In this document: piece after piece, positions 24,920 through 33,429 of the stretch
Layout: the number at the start of each line of letters is the position of its first letter
Numbering within the stretch: the first letter of the stretch is position 1
Assembly (NCBI RefSeq): GCF_041714655.1
Contig: NZ_CP168219.1
Coordinates: 496,001 to 560,000 of the forward strand
DNA from: Pseudoroseicyclus_A sp041714655
GTDB lineage: Bacteria > Pseudomonadota > Alphaproteobacteria > Rhodobacterales > Rhodobacteraceae
Direction of reading: 5' to 3'
DNA: 64,000 nt
Notes under the pieces: generated by a model
What the model was told of the DNA's origin: nothing
Databases searched by the model: none
The model's input: only the letters and a program-made list of their open reading frames with translations
Translations under genes and position numbers: made by a program

Positions 24920-26170
24920 CTACTCCACGATCTCCGCCGTCTCCACCACCGCGTGGAACAGCACGTCGGCGCCCTTTTGGGCCCATTCGGGGCTGATCTC
25001 TTCGGCCTCGTTGTGAGAGAGGCCGTCCACGCAGGGGCACATGACCATGGCCGTGGGATAGAGCCGGTTGATCCAGCAGGCGTCGTGGCCGGCGCCGGAG
25101 ACGATGTCCATATGCGAATAGCCGAGCCGCTCGGCGGCCGAGCGGACCGCGCCGACGCAGGTCTCGTCGAAGGTCACCGGGTCGAAATGCCCCGTCGGCT
25201 CGATCTCGATGCCGAGGCCGAGCTCGGCGGCGATCTCCGCCGCCTCTTTCTCCAGCGCCGCGCGCATCGAGGTCAGCTTTTCCAGATCCGGCGAGCGGAA
25301 GTCGATGGTGAAGACGGCCTTGCCGGGGATCACGTTCCGCGAATTCGGATAGACATTCGCCTGGCCGATGGCGCCGACGGCATTCGGCTGGTGGGCCATG
25401 GCGATGCGGTGCACGGCCTCCGTGATCCGCGCCATGCCGAGCCCGGCGTTCACCCGCATGGTCATGGGTGTCGAGCCGGTATGCGCGTCCTTGCCGGTCA
25501 GCGTCACCTCCAGCCACCACAGGCCCTGCCCGTGGGTGACGACGCCGATGTCGACGCCCTCCGCCTCGAGGATCGGGCCCTGCTCGATATGGTATTCGAA
25601 GAAGGCATGCATTTGGCGGGCGCCGACCTCCTCCTCGCCGACCCAGCCGATGCGGGCGAGTTCGTCGCCGAAGCTCTTTCCCTCCGCATCCTTGCGCGCA
25701 TAGGCCCAGTCCAGCTCGTGCTGGCCGGCGAAGACGCCGGAGGCGAGCATGGCCGGGGCGAAGCGGGTGCCCTCCTCGTTCGTCCAGTTGGTGACGACGA
25801 TCGGGTGCTTGGTCTTGATGCCGAGGTCGTTGAGGGTGCGGATGATCTCCAAGCCCCCGAGCACGCCGAGAACGCCGTCATACTTGCCGCCGGTCGGCTG
25901 GGTGTCGAGATGGGAGCCCACATAGACAGGCAGGGCCGTCGGATCCTCGCCCTCGCGGCGGGCGAACATCGTGCCCATCTTGTCGACGCCCGTCGTCAGC
26001 CCCGCCTCGTCGCACCAGCGCTTGAAGAGCGCGCGGCCCTCCGCATCGGCATCCGTAAGCGTCTGGCGGTTGTTGCCGCCGGCCACGCCGGGGCCGATCT
26101 TCGCCATCTCCATCAGGCTGTCCCAGAGCCGGGATCCGTCGATCTTCAGGTTCTCGCCGGGGGCGGGCAT
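24920..26170 (-). CDS. Beta-ureidopropionase / N-carbamoyl-amino acid hydrolase (M20 family)
   Basis: This 416-residue zinc-dependent amidohydrolase is predicted to cleave N-carbamoyl-beta-alanine to beta-alanine, CO2 and ammonia, the third step of the pathway. Metal-site motifs are GSHLDTQPTGGKYDGVLGV, NEEGTRF and EYHIEQGP. GKDAHTGSTPM is in the lid domain, and SGAGHDACW with LSHNEAEEI is near the C-terminus. Members of this family also act on allantoate or other carbamoyl amino acids, but the dihydropyrimidinase neighbour favours the pyrimidine role. It starts 20 bases after the glycosyltransferase stop. Confidence 0.9.
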   Translation of the reverse strand: MPAPGENLKIDGSRLWDSLMEMAKIGPGVAGGNNRQTLTDADAEGRALFKRWCDEAGLTTGVDKMGTMFARREGEDPTALPVYVGSHLDTQPTGGKYDGVLGVLGGLEIIRTLNDLGIKTKHPIVVTNWTNEEGTRFAPAMLASGVFAGQHELDWAYARKDAEGKSFGDELARIGWVGEEEVGARQMHAFFEYHIEQGPILEAEGVDIGVVTHGQGLWWLEVTLTGKDAHTGSTPMTMRVNAGLGMARITEAVHRIAMAHQPNAVGAIGQANVYPNSRNVIPGKAVFTIDFRSPDLEKLTSMRAALEKEAAEIAAELGLGIEIEPTGHFDPVTFDETCVGAVRSAAERLGYSHMDIVSGAGHDACWINRLYPTAMVMCPCVDGLSHNEAEEISPEWAQKGADVLFHAVVETAEIVE

Positions 26171-26190
26171 GGCTTGTCCTTCCGTGGTTG

Positions 26191-27387
26191 TCAGCGGCGC
26201 TCCAGCGCCGCCAGCGAATGGCGGGCGACCCAGCCGGTCTTGTCGGTCGGGTCATCGAGGAACGCCTGCATAAGGTCGTACCAGAGCGACCCGAAGCGCA
26301 ACCCCGCAAGCACCTCCGCCGTGCGGGACGAGAGCGCCTCGGCCAGCCCGGGCTCACGCAGGAGGCGGCCGAGCGTGCGGGCGAGCGCGCCGGGGTCGGC
26401 CGGGGGCGCGACCAGCGCCGCCTCGCCGGGCGTGAAGCGGAAGGCAAAGGCCGGGTGATCGGAGATCACCAGCGGCGTGCCGACCGAGAGCGCCTCGGAG
26501 ATGACATTCGGCAGCGCCTCGGCATAGGCGGGGCGGGAGGGGACGGTGACGGCATCGGCCCCGGCCATTGCGGCGCGCACCACGTCATTGGGCTGGAGCC
26601 CCTCGAAGCGCACGGCGCGGCCGAGCTGCAGCCGGTTCGCCTCCTCCTCGAGCATCAGCCGGTCCTGCCCCTCGCCGAAGAGCGTCAGCGTCACGCCGGC
26701 GCCGCCGTCGCGCAGAAGCGCCACGGCGCGGAGGAGATCGCCGACGCCCTTCGCCTCGCTGAGCGTGCCGGCATAGACGAGGCGGAGCCCGTCTTCGCAG
26801 AAGGGCTGCACGCGCGGCACGGTGGGGAAGGGCGTCCATTCCCAGGGGGTGATGCGCGCCTTCGGCAGGCGCAGCACCTCGTGCAGCGAGCGCGAGGCGC
26901 CGAGCGAATGGTTGCCGATGGCGGTGACATTGGGGGCGCCGAGCAGCCGGCGGAGCCGCCAGTGCTCGCGCGCCCGGCGCAGCCCCTCGCGGCGGGTCAC
27001 GGCGCCGAAGCCGAGCGGGCGGAAGACATCGGCGAAGTTGGCATAGACGGGCAGGCCGGCGGCGCGGGCGGCGGTCAGCATGGGCAGATGCGGCCCGCCG
27101 ACGATCACCGCCTCGGCGCGGCTCGTCTCGATCAGATCCCCGCCGAGGCCGCCGTCGTAGAAATGCCGGGAGGGCACGCCGACGCAGGTGAGCCCGGTCG
27201 AGACCACCTCCCGATAGGCGGCCTCGTCGACCGGATAGGCAATGGTGATCTCGGTGCCGGCCGCGGCGCGATCTGTCCAGAAGCCGACGGAGCGGCGCTG
27301 GTCGTAATAGGTCTCCTGTCGTCCCTCGGCAAAGGCGCGCAGCGCGGCGCGCACATCGCCATATTGCAGGATGAGGAGCCGCTTCAT
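26191..27387 (-). CDS. Glycosyltransferase family 4 protein
   Basis: This 398-residue GT-B glycosyltransferase has the family 4 C-terminal domain. RLVYAGTLSEAKGVGDLLRA is the start of the nucleotide-binding half. The EX7E motif is in YAEALPNVISEALSVG. The N-terminal half is divergent, so donor and acceptor are unknown. ATG 27387 has AGGAAAGAGG upstream. It is 20 bases from the amidohydrolase gene and so probably shares its transcript, although a sugar transferase has no evident part in pyrimidine breakdown. Confidence 0.85.
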   Translation of the reverse strand: MKRLLILQYGDVRAALRAFAEGRQETYYDQRRSVGFWTDRAAAGTEITIAYPVDEAAYREVVSTGLTCVGVPSRHFYDGGLGGDLIETSRAEAVIVGGPHLPMLTAARAAGLPVYANFADVFRPLGFGAVTRREGLRRAREHWRLRRLLGAPNVTAIGNHSLGASRSLHEVLRLPKARITPWEWTPFPTVPRVQPFCEDGLRLVYAGTLSEAKGVGDLLRAVALLRDGGAGVTLTLFGEGQDRLMLEEEANRLQLGRAVRFEGLQPNDVVRAAMAGADAVTVPSRPAYAEALPNVISEALSVGTPLVISDHPAFAFRFTPGEAALVAPPADPGALARTLGRLLREPGLAEALSSRTAEVLAGLRFGSLWYDLMQAFLDDPTDKTGWVARHSLAALERR

Positions 27388-27522
27388 GCCGGGCCTCTTT
27401 CCTGTTGAACCGTTGTTTGACCCTGCCGCATCGCTGGCGCTACCATTCCTGAAGACCCCGGGGCCTCCGGGCGGCCCTCCCCCCAACGTGACGCGCGGGG
27501 CCGGATTGAGCAAGGTGAGGAC

Positions 27523-28197
27523 GTGCCGGACGACAGAGTTCCCCAGATCGCCGCGCGCCGTCCTGCCCGCTCCGGGGGCACGGCGCGGGCCGAGGCGCGG
27601 CCTGCCGGGCGCATCCGCCGCCGCAACCGCGAGACCATCCTCGAGGCGGCGCTCGACGTCTTTTCCCGGAAGGGCTTCCGGGGCGCGACGCTGGACGAGA
27701 TCGCCACGGCCGCCGGGCTGTCGAAGCCCAATCTTCTCTATTATTTCCGCTCCAAGGAGGCGATCCACACGCATCTGCTCGACGGGATCCTCAAGACCTG
27801 GCTCGACCCGCTCTATGCGGTCGATCCCGGCGGAGACCCCCGCGAGGAGATCCTCGGCTATGTGCGCGGCAAGCTCGCGATGTCACGGCAATATCCGCGC
27901 GAGAGCCGGCTTTTCGCCAACGAGATCCTGCAGGGCGCCCCGCATGTGGCACCGCGCCTGACGGGAGAGCTGAAGCGGCTGGTGGACGAGAAGGCGGCCG
28001 TGATCCGCGCCTGGGGCGCAGAGGGGCGGCTGCCGGTGCTCGACGGGCACCATCTCATCATCTCGATCTGGGCGCTGACCCAGCATTATGCGGATTTCGA
28101 GGTGCAGATGAGTGCCGTCCTCGGCGAGAAGGACCCCTATCCGCGCGCCGAGGCCTATCTGGAAGAACTGTTCTCGCGGATGCTAACCGGCCCTTAA
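27523..28197 (+). CDS. rutR: TetR-family regulator, RutR-like
   Basis: This 224-residue repressor closely resembles RutR, the uracil-sensing TetR regulator of pyrimidine use. The N-terminal helix-turn-helix spans GATLDEIATAAGLSKPNLLY. The ligand domain shares with RutR the stretches ESRLFANEILQGAPHV, LKRLVDEKAAVI and HHLIISIWALTQHYADF. GTG 27523 follows AAGGTGAGG. It is divergent from the glycosyltransferase/amidohydrolase operon across 135 bases, where its operator is expected. I could not identify that operator by eye. Uracil or thymine is the inferred effector. Confidence 0.88.
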   Translation: MPDDRVPQIAARRPARSGGTARAEARPAGRIRRRNRETILEAALDVFSRKGFRGATLDEIATAAGLSKPNLLYYFRSKEAIHTHLLDGILKTWLDPLYAVDPGGDPREEILGYVRGKLAMSRQYPRESRLFANEILQGAPHVAPRLTGELKRLVDEKAAVIRAWGAEGRLPVLDGHHLIISIWALTQHYADFEVQMSAVLGEKDPYPRAEAYLEELFSRMLTGP

Positions 28198-28221
28198 CCA
28201 AGCTGCGGGGACGATCCGCGG

Positions 28222-28449
28222 ATGGATCGCATCCTCCGACGCCCCAACGAGGCCTGGCTGGAGCAGCTCTTTTCCGCAAAGGCGGTGGAGCGGGGCGGCG
28301 TGGTGCGCCGCTCGGTTCTGGATGTGGAGCGCGAGATCGGCCGCGAGCGGCTCAAGGCGGCGGTGCTGGCGCGGGGATTTCACCTCGTCGAATGCGGCGG
28401 GCAGTTCATCGTGATCTGCAATCAGGGCCACATGCGCGTGCTGGTGTGA
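28222..28449 (+). CDS. Small conserved-looking protein of unknown function
   Basis: This 75-residue, soluble, Arg/Val-rich protein begins 24 bases after rutR on the same strand. The stretch FSAKAVERGGVVRRSVLDVE and the C-terminal FHLVECGGQFIVICNQGH are the most distinctive. There is no signal peptide or membrane segment. Similar short proteins occur in related bacteria, sometimes misnamed as anthranilate isomerase; it is far too short for that enzyme. A tandem hairpin terminator follows directly. Confidence 0.65.
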   Translation: MDRILRRPNEAWLEQLFSAKAVERGGVVRRSVLDVEREIGRERLKAAVLARGFHLVECGGQFIVICNQGHMRVLV

Positions 28450-28451
28450 GC

Positions 28452-28504
28452 AAAGATTTTTCCTTGAAAAATCTTTGGGGAAAAATCTTCTGCGAAGATT
28501 TTTT
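28452..28504. terminator. Tandem bidirectional terminator
   Basis: There are two perfect hairpins. AAAGATTTTT-CCTTG-AAAAATCTTT is at 28452-28476. AAAAATCTT-CTGCG-AAGATTTTT is at 28481-28503. Each arm supplies a T tract in either direction, and the pair sits between two convergent small genes. Confidence 0.85.
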
Positions 28505-28515
28505 GGGCGTCGCGT

Positions 28516-28767
28516 TCAGTGGTTGCGGAGGGCCTCGATGAGCTGGCCCTTGTCCATCCCCGAGCGGCCCTCGATCCCGAGCTCCTGCGCGCGGTCGTAG
28601 AGCTCGTCCTTCGTCCAGTCCTCATAGGGCGGCGCCTTGCCGCCGCTCTTGGCGGGCTTGTCGCCGGCGGCCTTGGCATTGGCGATGCGGGCGGCCTTCT
28701 CCTTCGAGGCGCCGTCCTCGCGGAGCGCCTTGTAGGTGGCTTCGTCCTTGATCTGCTTTCCGGGCAT
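28516..28767 (-). CDS. Small charged protein with Rho-N/SAP-like C-terminal motif
   Basis: This 83-residue protein has a Lys/Ala-rich N-terminal half (DGASKEKAARIANAKAAG) and a C-terminal helix-extended-helix motif, YEDWTKDELYDRAQELGIEG through LIEALRNH. The motif resembles the Rho termination factor N-terminal or SAP fold that binds nucleic acid. Proteins of this kind are widespread and uncharacterised, often in stress regulons. It has its own ribosome site (AAAGGAGG just before ATG). Confidence 0.75.
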   Translation of the reverse strand: MPGKQIKDEATYKALREDGASKEKAARIANAKAAGDKPAKSGGKAPPYEDWTKDELYDRAQELGIEGRSGMDKGQLIEALRNH

Positions 28768-28814
28768 GGGGCGCCTCCTTTCGGTGGAAACGCCCCGGCG
28801 CCCGGTCGGTTTCC

Positions 28815-29822
28815 TCAGTTCGCCGCGACCGGCGGGCGGGCGAGCTCGGCCAGCACCTCGGCGGCGATCTCGGTGGAGCGCAGGCGGGCGGCGTGATCGT
28901 GCATCATGCCGGTGACCATCACCTCGTCGGGCCGGTGGCGCTCGACCAGCTCGCCGATGCGCCGGCGCACGGTCTCGCGGCTGCCGACGGCGGAGCAGGC
29001 GAAGGCCTGCTCGACGCCGGCCATCACCTCGGGCGGCACTTCGGAGAGGTCATGCACCGGCGCCGGCAGCTTGCCGGGGCGCCCGGTGCGCAGGCGCGCG
29101 AAGGAAAGGACCTGCGAGGAGCGGAGGAACTCCGCCTCCGCGTCCGTCTCGGCGGCGCAGACCCCCATGGCCATCATGAAATAGGGCTCCGCCAGATGTT
29201 CGGAGGGCTGGAAGCGCGTGCGGTAGATATGGCTCGCCTCTTCGAGGAGCGCCGGGGCGAAATGGCTGGCGAAGGCATAGGGCAGGCCCAGATGCGCGGC
29301 GAGCTGGGCGCCGTAGAGGCTGGAGCCGAGGATCCAGACCGGCACCTCCGTCCCCGCGCCGGGCACGGCCTGCACCGGCGCCGCTTCCGCCCCTTCGGCG
29401 AAATAGCCCATGATCTCGACCACATCCTGCGGGAAGGTATCGGCGCCCGAGAGGCCGCGCCGCAGCGCGCGGGCGGTCTGCATGTCCGTCCCCGGGGCGC
29501 GGCCGAGGCCGAGGTCGATGCGGCCGGGGTAGAGCGTCGCCAGCGTGCCGAACTGCTCGGCCACGATCAGCGGCGCGTGGTTCGGCAGCATGACGCCGCC
29601 GGCGCCGACGCGCATGGTCTTCGTCGCCGCGGCGACATGGCCGATGACGATCGAGGTCGCCGCCGAGGCGATGCCGGGCATGTTGTGATGCTCCGCCAGC
29701 CAGTAGCGGTGAAAGCCTAATGCCTCGGCCTTGCGGGCGAGATCGGCGGTGTTGGCGAGCGCGGTGGCGGCATCGCTGCCCTCGGGCACCGCGGCGAGAT
29801 CGAGATAGGAATATCGTTGCAT
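28815..29822 (-). CDS. LLM-class flavin-dependent oxidoreductase
   Basis: This 335-residue bacterial-luciferase-like monooxygenase has the TIM-barrel pattern of the group with alternate FMN binding. Signatures are YWLAEHHNMPGIASAATSI, GAGGVMLPNHAPLIVAEQFG and LYPGRIDLGLGRAPGTD. A flavin reductase supplied in trans would be needed. The substrate is unknown. It stands between the pyrimidine-cluster halves on the minus strand, divergent from the histidine kinase, and has no overlap with neighbours. Confidence 0.9.
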   Translation of the reverse strand: MQRYSYLDLAAVPEGSDAATALANTADLARKAEALGFHRYWLAEHHNMPGIASAATSIVIGHVAAATKTMRVGAGGVMLPNHAPLIVAEQFGTLATLYPGRIDLGLGRAPGTDMQTARALRRGLSGADTFPQDVVEIMGYFAEGAEAAPVQAVPGAGTEVPVWILGSSLYGAQLAAHLGLPYAFASHFAPALLEEASHIYRTRFQPSEHLAEPYFMMAMGVCAAETDAEAEFLRSSQVLSFARLRTGRPGKLPAPVHDLSEVPPEVMAGVEQAFACSAVGSRETVRRRIGELVERHRPDEVMVTGMMHDHAARLRSTEIAAEVLAELARPPVAAN

Positions 29823-29984
29823 GAGCGTCTCCGTTCACCATGACTTGGGATCGGCTTTCTGCAGTTGCAAGGCAGCGCTTTACACCGTTTCGCGCCGTCG
29901 TTAGCGTTTCAGCCCTTGAGTGCCGGGACCCGGGCCGCAATCGCGGCCGGCCCGGCCTCTTTCGTCGATTGAAGGGTCTTTGCC

Positions 29985-31304
29985 ATGTTGGCACGCGCGC
30001 ATCCGCAGCAGGGGGATCGGCTCTCTGTTCTCGAGGCCTATGACATCCTCGATACCGAGGCGGAGGAGGAGTTCGACGCCCTGACGCGCATCGCCGCCAC
30101 CGTCTGCGGCGCGCCAACGGCGCTGGTCTCGCTGGTGGCGGAGGACCGGCAGTGGTTCAAGGCGCGGCTCGGCTGCGCGCTGGAGGAGACGGGGCTCGAG
30201 AGCTCCATCTGCTCGCATGCGATCCTCGGCGAGGGCATCCTCGAGGTGCCCGACACCCAGGCCGACCCGCGCACGGCGGACAATCCGCTCTGCCAGGGGG
30301 AGGGCGCCTTCCGCTTCTATGCCGGCGCGCCGATCGTCGACACCGCCACGGGCCTGCCGCTCGGCACGCTCTGCGTGCTCGATCTGGTGCCCCGCGAGCT
30401 GACGGAGGATCAGCGCCAGGTCCTGCTCGACCTCGCCGGGCAGGCCATGCGGCTGATCGAGCTCCGCCGCGCCGTGGCCGACCGCGAGCTGGCCTCGCGC
30501 GAGACGGATCACCGGATCAAGAATTCCCTGCAGTCGGTCGCCGCCCATATCCGCCTGCAGCGCCGGATGCTGGACGACAGCGAGGCGGCGGCGAAGGATG
30601 CGCTGGGTGCCACCGAGCAGCGGCTCTCGGCCATCGCGGCGCTGCATGAGGCGCTCGCCTATTCCGGCTCTGCCGACGAGGTGGATCTGCCGGCCTATCT
30701 CGCCCGCATCCTCGATCTGTCGCTGCACGAGGCGCCGGCGAATGTCCGGCAGGAGGTGTCGCTGGATCCCTGCACGGTCGACGGGCGCACCGCGGCGGCG
30801 CTGGGCACGCTGGTGCACGAGATGTCGGTCAACGCCATGCGCCACGCCTTCCCTGACGGGCGCGAGGGGCGGGTGATCCTCACCGGGCGGGCGCTGCCGG
30901 GCGGCGGCTACGACCTTGCCTGCGGCGACGACGGCATCGGCCTCGGCGAAGGCGAGGAGCCCGCAGACGAGACCACGGCCCCTGTGCTTGGCACGCGCCG
31001 CGGCGGGCTCGGCCTCGCGATCATCGAATCGATGCTGCAGCAGCTCGGCGCCACCTCCGCCCGGCCGGTGACCGGCCCCGAGGGCGGCACGATCCTCAGC
31101 TTCACGCTGCCCGCGCCCGTGGAGGACGAAGCCCTGGCCGACACCGGCGCGCCGGAGCCCCGCCCCGCCGAGCCGGGCCGCGAGGCCGCCCGCGCCGCCG
31201 AGGCCATCGTCCGCTCGGGCGCCGCATGGCTGGCGACGGCCGAGGGTCTTGGCGCGCCGGACGGCACAGGCCCGGCGGGAGGCCCTTCCAAGGCGGTCGC
31301 CTGA
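29985..31304 (+). CDS. GAF-domain sensor histidine kinase (HisKA_2/HWE type)
   Basis: This 439-residue soluble kinase has an N-terminal GAF domain (about residues 25-160) containing WFKARLGCALEETGLESSIC and FYAGAPIV. A HisKA_2-type helix with phospho-accepting His176 in DHRIKNSLQSV follows. The ATPase domain has the N box HEMSVNAMRHAF, GDDGIGLG and GGLGLAIIESMLQQLG. No membrane segment is seen, so it senses an internal signal. A roughly 60-residue Ala/Pro/Gly-rich tail follows the ATPase domain. No response regulator gene is adjacent, so it is an orphan; general stress signalling is a guess from the kinase type. Confidence 0.88.
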   Translation: MLARAHPQQGDRLSVLEAYDILDTEAEEEFDALTRIAATVCGAPTALVSLVAEDRQWFKARLGCALEETGLESSICSHAILGEGILEVPDTQADPRTADNPLCQGEGAFRFYAGAPIVDTATGLPLGTLCVLDLVPRELTEDQRQVLLDLAGQAMRLIELRRAVADRELASRETDHRIKNSLQSVAAHIRLQRRMLDDSEAAAKDALGATEQRLSAIAALHEALAYSGSADEVDLPAYLARILDLSLHEAPANVRQEVSLDPCTVDGRTAAALGTLVHEMSVNAMRHAFPDGREGRVILTGRALPGGGYDLACGDDGIGLGEGEEPADETTAPVLGTRRGGLGLAIIESMLQQLGATSARPVTGPEGGTILSFTLPAPVEDEALADTGAPEPRPAEPGREAARAAEAIVRSGAAWLATAEGLGAPDGTGPAGGPSKAVA

Positions 31305-31320
31305 TCGGCGGCGCCCGGGC

Positions 31321-32625
31321 CTATTCCGCCGCCCGCGCCATCGGGTTGTTCGGGTGGCTGGTCCAGTTGGCGTAATCGGGCGAGACCTCGCGCCCGGTGC
31401 GCGGGTCCACCGCGCCCGGGGCCATCTCGATCATCGTGATGCAATCCTCCACCGGGCAGACGTCGACGCAGAGGTTGCAGGCGACGCATTCGTCGTCCTT
31501 CACCTCGAAGACCCGGCCGGGGGTCATGGCGATGGCCTGGTGCGAGGTATCCTCGCAGGCCGCATAGCAGCGCCCGCATTTGATGCAGAGATCCTGGTCG
31601 ATCCGCGCCTTGGTCACGTAGTTAAGGTTGAGATACTGCCAGTCGGTGACATTGGGCACCGCCATGCCGACGAAATCCTCGAGGCTCCGGTAGCCCTTCT
31701 CGTCCATCCAAGAGGACAGGCCGCGCGTCATCTCCTTGATGATGCCGAAGCCGTAGGTCATCGCCGCCGTGCAGACCTGCACATTGCCGCAGCCGAGCGC
31801 CATGAATTCCGCCGCATCGCGCCACGTCGTCACCCCGCCGATGCCGGAGATCGGCAGGCCGCGCGTCTCGGGGTCGCGGGCGATCTCGGCGACCATGTTC
31901 ATGGCGATGGGCTTCACGGCCGGGCCGCAATAGCCGCCATGGGTGCCCTTGCCGTCGATGCTCGGCTCGGGGCTCATCGAGTCGAGATTGACGCTGATGA
32001 TCGAGCTGATCGTGTTGATCAGGCTCACGGCATCCGCCCCGCCCGACTTCGCCGCCCGCGCCGGGGCGCGGATGTCGGTGATGTTGGGAGTGAGCTTGAC
32101 GATCACCGGCAGGCGCGTCGTCTCCTTGCACCAGCGGGTGATCATCTCGATGAGGTCCGGCGCCTGGCCCACCGCCGCGCCCATGCCGCGCTCGCTCATG
32201 CCGTGCGGGCAGCCGCAGTTGAGCTCGATCCCGTCCGCCCCGGTCGCCTCGACCATGGGCAGGATCTTCTTCCAGGCCTGCTCCTCGCAGGGCACCATCA
32301 GCGAGACGATCACCGCCCGGTCGGGGTAGTCGCGCTTGACGCGGGTGATCTCCTCTAGGTTCGTCTCGAGCGCCCGGTCGGTGATCAGCTCGATGTTGTT
32401 GAGCCCCAGAAGCCGCCGGTCGCCGCCGTAGATCGCCCCGTAGCGCGGGCCGTTGACGTTGACGACGGGCGGTCCCTCCTCGCCCAGCGTCTTCCAGACG
32501 ACCCCGCCCCAGCCGGCCTCGAAGGCGCGGCGGACGTTGTATTCCTTGTCGGTCGGCGGCGCGGAGGCGAGCCAGAACGGGTTGATGGAGCGGATGCCGA
32601 GGAAGTCGGCGGTGAGGTCAGCCAT
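31321..32625 (-). CDS. preA: NAD-dependent dihydropyrimidine dehydrogenase subunit PreA
   Basis: This 434-residue catalytic subunit reduces uracil or thymine to the 5,6-dihydro compound with NADH. The FMN TIM-barrel has the active-site region ELNCGCPHGMSERGMG. The C-terminal ferredoxin domain carries two 4Fe-4S motifs, CIKCGRCYAACEDTS and CVACNLCVDVCPVEDC. The start ATG 32625 is preceded by GAGGAG. It is the third gene of a tight preT-glycosylase-preA operon and provides the first step for the dihydropyrimidinase encoded at 22.7-24.1 kb. Confidence 0.96.
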   Translation of the reverse strand: MADLTADFLGIRSINPFWLASAPPTDKEYNVRRAFEAGWGGVVWKTLGEEGPPVVNVNGPRYGAIYGGDRRLLGLNNIELITDRALETNLEEITRVKRDYPDRAVIVSLMVPCEEQAWKKILPMVEATGADGIELNCGCPHGMSERGMGAAVGQAPDLIEMITRWCKETTRLPVIVKLTPNITDIRAPARAAKSGGADAVSLINTISSIISVNLDSMSPEPSIDGKGTHGGYCGPAVKPIAMNMVAEIARDPETRGLPISGIGGVTTWRDAAEFMALGCGNVQVCTAAMTYGFGIIKEMTRGLSSWMDEKGYRSLEDFVGMAVPNVTDWQYLNLNYVTKARIDQDLCIKCGRCYAACEDTSHQAIAMTPGRVFEVKDDECVACNLCVDVCPVEDCITMIEMAPGAVDPRTGREVSPDYANWTSHPNNPMARAAE

Positions 32626-32646
32626 GGGGGTCTCCTCTCGGGCGGG

Positions 32647-33426
32647 TCAGGCCGCCTGGTGGGTCGGGCAGAAATAGGCGGATCGGCCGCCGATGGTCTT
32701 TTTCTCGATGGTCCCCTCGCAGCGCCCGCAGGCGGCGCCGGGCTTGCGGCGGGTGGCGAGCCAGTCCTCGGGGAAGTCCGGCGGGTCGCCGGCGTCGATG
32801 GCCTCGGTCAGGATGTCGCGGATTGCGGCATGTAGCGCGCCGAGGCTGTTGTCCTTGAGCGTGTTGGCAGGCACGTCAGGCCGGAGCCCCACCCGGTAAA
32901 GTGCCTCGTCGGACCACAGGTTGCCGATGCCGGCGATGCGGTTCTGGTCGATCATCGCGGTCTTGACGGCGGTCTTCGACGGCGAGAGCCGGGCGATGAA
33001 ATCCTCGCGGCTCACCTCCAGCGCATCGGGGCCGAGCCCGTGCTCCGCCACGAAGGCCTCCGGGCTCTCCGCCAGATAGGTATCGCCGAACTTGCGGGGG
33101 CAGATATAGGCGAGCCGGCGCTCGCCCTCGAAAGTCACGGTCAGCTTGGCATGGTCCGGCGCGCCCTCGCTCTCGTCATAGGTCCTGATCGTCCCGGTCA
33201 TGCCGAGGCTGATGACCAGCCAGGGGCCGCTCGCGGAGCCGATGAAGACATACTTCCCGTAGCGCCGCGCCGCGGTGAAGCGGGTGCCCGTCAGACGCTC
33301 CAGCTCGGCGGCGGAGGGCATGTGCATCGGCCCCAGGTCGGTCACGGTCGCGCCCGTGATCGTGCGGTGGAGCGCCCCGGCCTCCACCCGCCGCCGCATC
33401 GCCTCCGCTGCCGGCAGCTCGGGCAT
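32647..33426 (-). CDS. Fpg/Nei-family DNA glycosylase
   Basis: This 259-residue base-excision glycosylase/AP lyase begins MPELPAAE, so Pro2 and Glu3, the catalytic pair, are in place. Lys58 in RRYGKYVF and the helix-two-turn-helix DQNRIAGIGNLWSDEALY are conserved. The C-terminal zinc finger reads CX2C-X16-CX2H: the usual last Cys is His (FCPTHQ). It lies between preT and preA with gaps of only 3 and 21 bases, so it is co-expressed with the dihydropyrimidine dehydrogenase. Whether it prefers oxidised purines (Fpg) or saturated pyrimidines (Nei) is not settled by sequence. Confidence 0.92.
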   Translation of the reverse strand: MPELPAAEAMRRRVEAGALHRTITGATVTDLGPMHMPSAAELERLTGTRFTAARRYGKYVFIGSASGPWLVISLGMTGTIRTYDESEGAPDHAKLTVTFEGERRLAYICPRKFGDTYLAESPEAFVAEHGLGPDALEVSREDFIARLSPSKTAVKTAMIDQNRIAGIGNLWSDEALYRVGLRPDVPANTLKDNSLGALHAAIRDILTEAIDAGDPPDFPEDWLATRRKPGAACGRCEGTIEKKTIGGRSAYFCPTHQAA

Positions 33427-33429
33427 GGC

